Assembly: GCA_002725365.1 (NCBI GenBank)
Contig: PBOW01000040.1
Span: 15,308 to 23,586, forward strand
DNA from: Chloroflexota bacterium
GTDB lineage: Bacteria; Chloroflexota; Dehalococcoidia; UBA2979
Length of the DNA stretch: 8,279 bases
Direction of reading: 5' to 3'
The notes under the pieces are model-generated. The model was not told where the DNA came from and ran no database searches. It was given only the letters and a program-made list of their open reading frames with translations. Below, one piece after another: positions 1-5,919 of the stretch (the first letter of the stretch is position 1; each line of letters starts with the position of its first letter). The translations under genes and the position numbers were made by a program.

Positions 1-240
1 AGCAGTATCAATATCGATATAGAGTCTTCCGCTGACGATAGCCAACCCGCACTCTATATAAATTCGACCGTGAGAGTGACTTCGAACACAGGAGTAGAGA
101 TGGAAGCGCTGACTGCCTGTACTGTCGCTGCTTTGACAATTTATGACATGTGCAAGTCTGTACAAAAAACAATGACAATAGGCGACATCAAGCTACTCAC
201 GAAATCTGGTGGTAAATCAGGAGATTTCAGCGCATCCTAG
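1..240 (+). CDS. moaC: Cyclic pyranopterin monophosphate synthase MoaC (3' part, truncated by window edge)
   Basis: MoaC works with MoaA in the first step of molybdenum cofactor synthesis, turning the GTP-derived cyclic intermediate into cyclic pyranopterin monophosphate in the cytoplasm. The frame is open from base 1 and ends at TAG 238-240, giving the last 79 residues of a protein that is usually about 160 long, so roughly half is outside the window. The visible part carries the family signature GVEMEALTA, followed by [19 protein letters not shown] and the closing KSGGKSGDF. The Asp and Lys of YDMCK and the Lys of KSGGKSG correspond to active-site residues in E. coli MoaC, by recall. The tail after KSGGKSG is short (DFSAS). 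The gene converges on ileS, and the two stop codons overlap. No start or ribosome binding site can be seen. Identification is firm from the near-complete C-terminal signature. Confidence 0.95.
   Translation, partial: SSINIDIESSADDSQPALYINSTVRVTSNTGVEMEALTACTVAALTIYDMCKSVQKTMTIGDIKLLTKSGGKSGDFSAS
237..240. other. Interlocked stop codons of convergent moaC and ileS (CTAG)
   Basis: The palindrome CTAG supplies TAG for moaC on the + strand (238-240) and TAG for ileS on the - strand (239-237). The genes therefore overlap tail to tail by 4 nt, with no intergenic space. No hairpin with a T-tract is evident at the junction, so transcripts from either side probably run into the opposite gene and form antisense 3' ends. 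Confidence 0.93.
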
Positions 241-3200
241 ATTCGCATCACCCCAAACGTGGCTTCGTTCCCGTCAAGCATTCCCTGCCAGATAAATGCT
301 TCTTCAGGTGACTCAGCCTCGACCACTTCCACCGCCAAAGTCTCTTCACCAATATGAACTCCGTGAAGTCTCATAGCTGATGCTACAACGCCGTCACCGG
401 TCCAGAACACTCTGATGCGGTCTGAAATGTCAAAATCCGCATCGCGCCTCATATTCTGTAATCGCCTGATCACCTCTCGAGCCATTCCCTCTGCAATGAG
501 CTCATCGTCAAGTTCAATCTGTAGCAGTGACAAATATCCGCCATCCTCCTGAGCTGCCCAGCCTTCGACCGCCTCTACGTCCACTAATACATCAGAGGCA
601 GATAATTCAAATCCACTAATTGTGACTGTCTCGCCTTTTTTCATCATCTGCACAATTTCAAGCGCATCAGCAGTACTCAAGGCCTCTTTCACGTTATTTA
701 CTTCTCTCCCCACTCGCGGACCGAGCGTTTGCAAATTAGGTCGGAGTTTGTATTCGATCAATTCTCCGGCATCTTCAGTGACGATGACCTCCTTCACATT
801 GAGTTCCGACGAAATATCGTCACTCCATTCGCGTAAGGAGCTACATTCACTGGGATTCCTTGGCACTAAAACAACTTGTGCGCAGGGCTGACGGACCTTG
901 ATTTTACCGGCTTCACGTGACGCTCTACCTAATGAAATCATGCGCTGTACAAGAACAACTTCCTGTGAAAGGCGCTGATCTATGAGTGCTTCGTCGACGT
1001 CAGGCCATTGTTCCAAGTGGATAGAATCTGTATCCCCGCTTGATTTCGAAATACTAAGATTTTGATAGATGGCTTCAGATATAAATGGTGTGAACGGGGC
1101 GAGCAATTTCACAGTGGTCATCAAGCACTCGTACAAGGTAGCCAGTGCTGCTTTCGAATCCTCGTCCTCACCCGAATTCCAAAATCGCCTTCTGTTCCTG
1201 CGAACATACCAGTTGGATAGTTGATCCACGAAGTTACTGATTGGTTGCGCCGCTTGAGCCGGTTCATACGCTTCCAGAGCGTCTGTAACCTTTGACACTG
1301 TGAGCTGCATCTCCGAACGAATCCATTTATCGATCGGCAACTCTGGACCCTTCCGCTCGTAGTTACTTGGGTCAAATGTTCCAGTGTTCGCGTATGTCAC
1401 AAAAAATGAATACGTATTCCAAAGAGTGGATAAAAATTTTCGAGAAGTTTCTTGGACCAAATCGGACGAGAATCTCCTTGAGTTTCCCGGTGGTGCAGCA
1501 GTATACATTGTCCAACGAACTGCATCCGCACCATACTCATCTAAAACAGTCCACGGATCAATTACGTTACCAACTGACTTAGACATTTTCTGGCCGTTTC
1601 CATCCAAGATATGGCCCAAACAAATCACATTTTTAAAGGAATGCGTAGACGACACATCCCCGGTGGAATTCAGCAACGTCGCGAGGGCATGGAGGGTATA
1701 AAACCAACCTCGTGTTTGATCAACAGCTTCACAAATAAAGTCTGCTGGAAATTTTTGATCGAATTCTTCCTTATGCTCGAATGGGTAATGCCACTGGGCA
1801 TACGGCATAGCACCAGAATCAAACCAAGCATCAGCAACTTCAGGAGTCCGATGCATAGCACCGCTACAATCTCCGCACCCTATAACGACCTCATCCACGA
1901 AGGGGCGATGAGGATCAATATCACCATCCCCGTTACGGATCGCTTGGCCTGTCCCACCAATTGCCCGATCTTCTAGCTCACTAAAGGATCCGATAACCTC
2001 AGTAGATCCACATAGCTCACAAATCCATATTGGCAATGGAGTACCCCAATATCGTTCTCGAGAGACCGCCCAGTCGACATTATCTGCGAGCCATTCACCA
2101 AATCGGCCATCACGAATATGCCCTGGTACCCATCCAATTTCCTGGTTCCCGCTAACTAGACTCTCCTTCACCTGAGTAGTGCGTATGTACCAGGATGGTT
2201 TCGCGTAATAGAGAATTGGCTGACTGCATCGCCAACAAAACGGATATGTGTGTCTTATTTGTTCAGACTTGAATAGAAGACCTCGCTCACGTAAATCGCG
2301 AATGATTGCTTTATCAGCGTCCTTTGCAAAAAGACCATCGCCTGGTCCGCCAATAGCAGTCCCATCTGGTGCAACTGGTTGCAAAAACATCAGATTATTC
2401 ACTCTTCCGATTTCGTAGTCAGCGGCTCCAAACGCTGGTGCAACGTGTAATACTCCCGTACCTTCACTTGTCGTTACCTCATCAGAAGCAACAACACGCC
2501 TAGAAGGTAATTGATCTTTCGACTCAGGCTTTGTCGCCGCCCCGTTGACAAACATATATGGAGTCGCATCAGCCCAATTCTCCGCAGCCCAGAGTTCGTG
2601 ATACTCAATATCCAACAATTCAACGCCCTTAAAAGTAGTTAGTACTTCGCTGTCAGGGCTAATCTGCTCAAGGAGATCTCGAGCAATAATTATTCGTTCA
2701 CCACCAATATGCTCATCTTCACGCTGCGCAAGAACATAGTCGGCATCAGTCGAAATAGCCAATGCTGCTGATCCGGGCAATGTCCAGGGTGTGGTGGTCC
2801 ACGCCAGTAGTGAAGTCTGGACCTGGTCATCAAGCCTAAGTGTCTTCCTGATCTCTGCATCTAATGCTGGCTGATTCTGGCGCAACTTGAAACGAATGGT
2901 GACACCTGGATCCGGAGTATCTTCTTGATAACCCAGTGAGATTTCGTGACTGGAGAGAGAGGTCTGGCATCTTGGGCAATGTGGCGTCACTCGGAAATCA
3001 CGGAACATGAGTCCGTTATCCCAGAGTCGCTTAAAAATCCACCAACAGGACTCAACGTAATTCGCTTCGTAGGTAACATATGGCTCCGTCATGTCTACCC
3101 AGTAAGCAATACGCTCAGTCAGTTTCTCCCATTCCTGAACATATGTGAAGACCGAATCACGACATCTTCGATTGAATTCCTCCACGCCGAAAGATTCGAT

Positions 3201-3527
3201 CTCTTTCTTCTGACTTAGGCCAAGTTGCTTTTCAACCTCAAGTTCAACAGGCAGTCCGTGTGTGTCCCAGCCGCCCTTACGAGATACCCGGTAACCACGC
3301 ATTGTCCGATACCGTGGAATTAAATCTTTGAAAGCGCGTGCCAAAACATGATGAATACCGGGGTTTCCGTTGGCGGTAGGAGGGCCCTCGTAAAAAACGA
3401 ATGGTCGCGTTTCTGATCTCTCTTCCACAGAACGCCTGAAAATCTCTTTATCCCTCCATATCTGCAAGATATCCAACTCTTGGTCAGGAAAAGAAACTCG
3501 AGAACTTACATCGTTAAATAACGTCAC
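237..3527 (-). CDS. ileS: Isoleucyl-tRNA synthetase, type 2 (IleRS2), complete
   Basis: A cytoplasmic class Ia synthetase that charges tRNA-Ile with isoleucine and hydrolyses mischarged valine. The 1096 residues run as: Rossmann catalytic half with [13 protein letters not shown] (residues 48-60); CP1 editing domain (about 210-430) with [10 protein letters not shown] (244-253) and [12 protein letters not shown] (356-367), and the likely editing Asp at 370; Cys pairs 184/187, 431/434, 503/506 and 551/554, suggesting two zinc sites; KMSKS at 647-651; then the anticodon-binding helical domain and a long type 2 C-terminal extension. There is no C-terminal zinc finger of the E. coli type. The canonical HxGH signature is replaced by GIHH (57-60), a variant known in a subset of IleRS2 enzymes and linked to mupirocin hyper-resistance. 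The start is GTG at 3527-3525, supported by AAGGGG 5 nt upstream. It lies 32 nt after the hydrolase stop and is probably co-transcribed with it. No T-box leader fits in that gap. Confidence 0.97.
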   Translation of the reverse strand: MTLFNDVSSRVSFPDQELDILQIWRDKEIFRRSVEERSETRPFVFYEGPPTANGNPGIHHVLARAFKDLIPRYRTMRGYRVSRKGGWDTHGLPVELEVEKQLGLSQKKEIESFGVEEFNRRCRDSVFTYVQEWEKLTERIAYWVDMTEPYVTYEANYVESCWWIFKRLWDNGLMFRDFRVTPHCPRCQTSLSSHEISLGYQEDTPDPGVTIRFKLRQNQPALDAEIRKTLRLDDQVQTSLLAWTTTPWTLPGSAALAISTDADYVLAQREDEHIGGERIIIARDLLEQISPDSEVLTTFKGVELLDIEYHELWAAENWADATPYMFVNGAATKPESKDQLPSRRVVASDEVTTSEGTGVLHVAPAFGAADYEIGRVNNLMFLQPVAPDGTAIGGPGDGLFAKDADKAIIRDLRERGLLFKSEQIRHTYPFCWRCSQPILYYAKPSWYIRTTQVKESLVSGNQEIGWVPGHIRDGRFGEWLADNVDWAVSRERYWGTPLPIWICELCGSTEVIGSFSELEDRAIGGTGQAIRNGDGDIDPHRPFVDEVVIGCGDCSGAMHRTPEVADAWFDSGAMPYAQWHYPFEHKEEFDQKFPADFICEAVDQTRGWFYTLHALATLLNSTGDVSSTHSFKNVICLGHILDGNGQKMSKSVGNVIDPWTVLDEYGADAVRWTMYTAAPPGNSRRFSSDLVQETSRKFLSTLWNTYSFFVTYANTGTFDPSNYERKGPELPIDKWIRSEMQLTVSKVTDALEAYEPAQAAQPISNFVDQLSNWYVRRNRRRFWNSGEDEDSKAALATLYECLMTTVKLLAPFTPFISEAIYQNLSISKSSGDTDSIHLEQWPDVDEALIDQRLSQEVVLVQRMISLGRASREAGKIKVRQPCAQVVLVPRNPSECSSLREWSDDISSELNVKEVIVTEDAGELIEYKLRPNLQTLGPRVGREVNNVKEALSTADALEIVQMMKKGETVTISGFELSASDVLVDVEAVEGWAAQEDGGYLSLLQIELDDELIAEGMAREVIRRLQNMRRDADFDISDRIRVFWTGDGVVASAMRLHGVHIGEETLAVEVVEAESPEEAFIWQGMLDGNEATFGVMRI

Positions 3528-3532
3528 CTGAT

Positions 3533-3538
3533 CCCCTT
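3533..3538 (-). promoter_or_regulatory. Ribosome binding site of ileS
   Basis: On the - strand AAGGGG stands 5 nt before the GTG start of ileS. It supports this GTG as the start, although there is no ATG nearby. Confidence 0.75.
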
Positions 3539-3559
3539 AAATTAAGCCAGTAATGAAGG

Positions 3560-4384
3560 TTATCCAGCCAGATTGCTAGCCTCAACCTGATCGACAAAAT
3601 CCCTTACTAGACTATTCCACAATTGTGGCGTTTCAAAATAAGCCGAATGCCCAGCGTCCGGAACTTCGATATAACGAGACCCCGGCGTGAGTCGATGAGA
3701 AATCTTGATGAGCTCAGGGTGCACAACTCGGTCCATCTCTCCGCATATCCAGAGGATAGGAATTCCGCTCTGGGATAAACGTTGTGCCGTAGACCCTTTA
3801 TAGTTAATCATTCTTTTGGTGGGAGCTAGAAAATCCCTCGGCCGGGGCGGATTCAGTCCTCGGAGTTGTCTGTACAAAAAATACATTTCAGGATCTTTAG
3901 TCTTGAAATCCGGTGCCATTGCTCGCTGCAAAAGTGATCCGGAGAGTGTGCCGTCGGTTTCATACTGTGACTTCAGTGACCTGTACTCATCGTCAACACA
4001 TCCACCATTGGTGCCAGCATAAATTAACGAGCGAATCATTGATGGCTCACGCGAAAACAAGCCAAAGGCTGTTCTGCCGCCCATAGACTGGCCAACAAAG
4101 TGCACGTCTTTCGCACCAACATGTTTTAGCAATGCTCTGACGTCACCGCCAAATGCAATCCTACCTGGACCGTCCTGTATATCTGGTGACCGACCGAATG
4201 CTCGATGATCAAATGTGATCACGGGATACCTATCTGAAAAAGCTGAGATGTTCTGCCACCAAACTAATCCGTTGCCACCAGCACCGTGTGCCAGAAGAAC
4301 CGGTGATACATCCGCGGTACCGATATCCGGCCCATACACCTCAAAATGCAGTGAAAATCCATCAGCGAATTCTAGGCGGGGCAT
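3560..4384 (-). CDS. Alpha/beta hydrolase fold protein
   Basis: A 274-residue single-domain serine hydrolase of the alpha/beta fold, probably cytoplasmic, since no signal peptide or membrane segment is seen. Visible elements are the oxyanion loop HGAGG (33-37), strand plus FDHRAFGRS (58-66), the nucleophile elbow GQSMGG with Ser100, the acid Asp218 in GEMDRVV, and the catalytic His246 in DAGHSAYFE. The whole Ser-Asp-His triad is intact, with a helical cap between about residues 125 and 200. The substrate cannot be told: esters, lactones, C-C bonds or epoxides are all handled by this family. The start chosen is ATG 4384-4382, preceded by GAGGAG at 10 nt. An upstream ATG at 4423 in frame would add 13 arginine-rich residues not typical of the family. 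The gene overlaps the end of the TPR gene by 23 nt, implying translational coupling, and is followed by ileS. Confidence 0.9.
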   Translation of the reverse strand: MPRLEFADGFSLHFEVYGPDIGTADVSPVLLAHGAGGNGLVWWQNISAFSDRYPVITFDHRAFGRSPDIQDGPGRIAFGGDVRALLKHVGAKDVHFVGQSMGGRTAFGLFSREPSMIRSLIYAGTNGGCVDDEYRSLKSQYETDGTLSGSLLQRAMAPDFKTKDPEMYFLYRQLRGLNPPRPRDFLAPTKRMINYKGSTAQRLSQSGIPILWICGEMDRVVHPELIKISHRLTPGSRYIEVPDAGHSAYFETPQLWNSLVRDFVDQVEASNLAG

Positions 4385-4847
4385 ACTCCTGCAACTCCTC
4401 ATCCCACGGCTCACCCGTGGCACTGGCTACCACGTCAAGCATGTCTTCAACGTCTCCTCTTAGATTCTCGTCGGGCTTTTCACGCAATAGCTCCAAAGAG
4501 CTTAAAAATAGCTCGCGCGCGCGCCCATAAAACTCTGGCGCCGATCCATCCACTGCTTGAAATTTGAATTTCGGTCGATCCAATGCATTCGCAATGTATT
4601 CTAAACACCACCCGGCTGTATACAAAATATATGGATCGTCGCCCCCGAACTCAACGGCTTGATCAAGATACGTAACACCATCCGAAAATTGCCTTAATCG
4701 TGTCACTTTGGTCTGCCCAAGATATGAAAATCCTGGAGCAAATTTAGGATACTCCACTAAAAGAGCTTCAACCTGCGAAACAGCCCCGCTGATATCACCG
4801 CCTGCATGTCGCTGCATCGCATTTCTAAGAATTTCATTTGGATCCAC
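4362..4847 (-). CDS. Small TPR-like protein of unknown function
   Basis: A 161-residue soluble, helical, acidic protein without signal peptide or membrane segment. The pattern of paired helices fits two to three tetratricopeptide repeats. The first is about residues 4-36 (alternating A, G and L positions ending in EYPKFAP). The second is about 37-70, closed by the DP at 71-72. A third helix pair (about 73-121) is interrupted by a roughly 20-residue insertion around RPKFKFQAVDG. The C-terminal 40 residues are acidic and probably partly unstructured. TPR proteins usually mediate protein-protein contacts, and no catalytic motif is visible. The GTG start at 4847-4845 is preferred because GAGGG stands 8 nt upstream. 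The in-frame TTG at 4877 would add ten residues without such a site. It is first in the unit with the hydrolase and ileS, and its stop lies inside the hydrolase gene. Confidence 0.75.
   Translation of the reverse strand: MDPNEILRNAMQRHAGGDISGAVSQVEALLVEYPKFAPGFSYLGQTKVTRLRQFSDGVTYLDQAVEFGGDDPYILYTAGWCLEYIANALDRPKFKFQAVDGSAPEFYGRARELFLSSLELLREKPDENLRGDVEDMLDVVASATGEPWDEELQEYAPPRIR
4395..4400 (-). promoter_or_regulatory. Ribosome binding site deciding the hydrolase start
   Basis: GAGGAG on the - strand lies 10 nt before ATG 4384, inside the coding region of the upstream TPR gene. A second AGGAGT directly abuts the ATG and is too close to serve it. The earlier in-frame ATGs at 4423 and 4402 have no comparable site. 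Confidence 0.6.
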
Positions 4848-4855
4848 ACTAGTAA

Positions 4856-4860
4856 CCCTC
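4856..4860 (-). promoter_or_regulatory. Ribosome binding site deciding the TPR gene start
   Basis: GAGGG on the - strand, within a longer G-rich run, sits 8 nt before the GTG at 4847. This selects GTG over the TTG at 4877 as start codon. Confidence 0.65.
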
Positions 4861-4941
4861 GCCCCCTTGGATATCAATAATAAGGATCCTCAAGGAAAAA
4901 AACCTGAGTCGCTGATAATGCGTTAATATCCGAGGTGTTGT

Positions 4942-4947
4942 GGAGGG
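4942..4947 (+). promoter_or_regulatory. Ribosome binding site of the first MaoC-fold gene
   Basis: GGAGGG stands 9 nt before ATG 4957, a strong Shine-Dalgarno match that fixes this start. Confidence 0.8.
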
Positions 4948-4956
4948 AATTAATTT

Positions 4957-5430
4957 ATGAGTGAAGAACTTGAACTTACCCAAGATATGAAGGACGCCAT
5001 CGACAGAGAGGGTGATCCTGTGCTCTATGAGGTGACTACACTTGGCATACGAACATTTGCACGAGCAGTGGGTTACACGAACGAGGTTTATTACGATGAA
5101 GACGTGGCTAAGGCCGGCGGACATCCAACATTGCCATCCCCACCCGGATACCTTGGTATGCCGATTTGGGACCCTAACAAAGCACCCTCACGCCAACCTA
5201 CTTTCAACAGCCCCTTTACTCGAAATTTGAATGGAGGAACTCAAGTGCAGCCAATCGAACAAGTCTATGCTGGCGATATTCTGAGTGCTGTATCAAGGAT
5301 CACAAATTTAACAATGAGCCCTAGTCGATCATTTGGGAAAATGCTTATTCGCGAGAGTGAAACGGTATATACACGACAATCTGATGGCAAAGTCGTTGCG
5401 AAGACACAAGGGCAAGGTATCTCGTACTAG
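4957..5430 (+). CDS. MaoC-like dehydratase N-terminal-type subunit (FAS1-like dehydratase fold), probably non-catalytic
   Basis: A 157-residue single hot-dog-fold protein of the MaoC_dehydrat_N type, as found in HadA-like subunits and in the N-terminal half of two-domain enoyl-CoA hydratases. Recognisable parts are IRTFARAVGYTNEVYYDEDVA (31-51), the position of the hydratase motif; PTLPSPPGYLGM (57-68); the substrate-loop segment LNGGTQVQPIEQVYAGDIL (91-109); and the closing strands ETVYTRQSDGKVVAKTQ (135-151). The motif that in active (R)-hydratases carries Asp and His (A-x-G-D-x4-H) here has Tyr40 at the Asp position and Tyr45 at or near the His position, so this chain likely lacks the dyad and shapes the acyl tunnel for its partner. 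The next gene encodes a dyad-bearing MaoC protein 44 nt downstream, which fits an obligate heterodimer. The substrate is unknown. The first ATG has a strong ribosome binding site. Confidence 0.85.
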   Translation: MSEELELTQDMKDAIDREGDPVLYEVTTLGIRTFARAVGYTNEVYYDEDVAKAGGHPTLPSPPGYLGMPIWDPNKAPSRQPTFNSPFTRNLNGGTQVQPIEQVYAGDILSAVSRITNLTMSPSRSFGKMLIRESETVYTRQSDGKVVAKTQGQGISY

Positions 5431-5463
5431 GGATATATCAGATATCAAAAACAGTAAATTATT

Positions 5464-5468
5464 AGGAG
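5464..5468 (+). promoter_or_regulatory. Ribosome binding site of the second MaoC-fold gene
   Basis: AGGAG stands 6 nt before ATG 5475, within the 44-nt gap between the two MaoC-fold genes, so the second gene can initiate on its own. Confidence 0.75.
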
Positions 5469-5474
5469 TTCAAA

Positions 5475-5900
5475 ATGGTTGAAGCACAAAACTGGAATGC
5501 GGTTAGTGAAGGTCAGGAATTCATCCTAACCGAGGAAATGGATTCTCAGCGATTGGTAGTCTGGGCAGCAGCCTCAGGAGATTTCTATCAGATACATTAT
5601 GACGATGACTTTGCCAAAGGGAACAATCTGCCCGATATCATTGTCCACGGCGCCTTGAAAGGAATGCTAGTCGGTAGATTGCTTGACGAGATATGCGGAA
5701 CTGAAGGCCGAATTAAAAATTGGGGCGTCAGTTATCGAGGAATGGATCCCGCGCGACGCGATCTTACCATTCACGCCACAGTCACCAAGAAATACGAAGA
5801 GGACGGCGAGAAACTTCTAGACCTCGAGGTAGGAGTTAAGCAGGACGACGGTTCGACGGAGACGACTCCGGGGACTGCCACTGTCGCGCTACCAGCTTAA
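5475..5900 (+). CDS. MaoC-like (R)-specific enoyl-CoA hydratase, catalytic subunit
   Basis: A 141-residue hot-dog-fold protein of the MaoC/(R)-hydratase family, which adds water to trans-2-enoyl-CoA thioesters or removes it from (R)-3-hydroxyacyl-CoA. The hydratase motif AASGDFYQIHYD gives the catalytic pair Asp36 and His41, followed by DDFAK and the VHGALKGML segment (57-65) that ends the hot-dog helix. SYRGM (86-90) and the strand series LTIHATVTKKYEEDGEKLL complete the fold. The length fits a single hot-dog domain, so activity probably requires pairing with the dyad-less subunit encoded just upstream, as in HadAB-type enzymes. It could equally act on branched or dicarboxylic acyl-CoAs, as MaoC relatives such as mesaconyl-CoA hydratases do. 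Its stop is 19 nt before the CoA-transferase start, so all three genes look like one operon. Confidence 0.88.
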   Translation: MVEAQNWNAVSEGQEFILTEEMDSQRLVVWAAASGDFYQIHYDDDFAKGNNLPDIIVHGALKGMLVGRLLDEICGTEGRIKNWGVSYRGMDPARRDLTIHATVTKKYEEDGEKLLDLEVGVKQDDGSTETTPGTATVALPA

Positions 5901-5919
5901 CAAAGCCCGTTAGATATCG

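Larger units (their letters stand above)
4848..4956. promoter_or_regulatory. Divergent promoter region between the TPR unit and the MaoC/CoA-transferase operon
   Basis: These 109 bases separate two divergent units, so both promoters probably lie here. Dyad structure is visible. GGATATCAA (4869-4877) and TTAATATCC (4923-4931) form an inverted repeat matching at 8 of 9 positions. Between them 4889-4908 can fold as a small imperfect hairpin (CTCAAGG, seven A, CCTGAG). An AT-rich GATAAT at 4914-4919 resembles a -10 box for the + strand, but no good -35 match stands 16-18 nt upstream. The reverse strand has TATTAT near 4877-4882, with an equally weak -35. The promoter assignment is inferred from gene orientation. 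The repeats are seen directly but may be chance in AT-rich DNA. Confidence 0.45.

Noticed and set aside
622..1976. Several + strand open frames of 71-121 codons
   Set aside because: They lie wholly within the conserved IleRS coding region on the other strand, show no family motif, and are antisense shadows.
237..3527. Horizontally acquired mupirocin-resistance gene of the mupA type
   Set aside because: The protein is a full type 2 IleRS, but there are no insertion sequences, plasmid genes or repeats around it, and its base composition looks like that of its neighbours.
3528..3559. T-box or other leader in front of ileS
   Set aside because: Only 32 nt lie between the hydrolase stop and the ileS start, too little for a T-box, and no tRNA-like leader pairing is visible.
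4404..4420. Hairpin CCACGG/CCGTGG near the hydrolase start
   Set aside because: Only a 6-bp stem inside the TPR coding region, without a T-tract; chance occurrence is likely.
4845..4877. TTG at 4877 as the start of the TPR gene
   Set aside because: The GTG at 4847 has GAGGG at 8 nt, and the ten extra residues would consist of what looks like the ribosome binding region.
4849..5124. 91-codon - strand open frame spanning the divergent promoter
   Set aside because: It overlaps the MaoC-fold gene in antisense and the promoter region, has a low-complexity Cys/His/Leu composition and no family resemblance.
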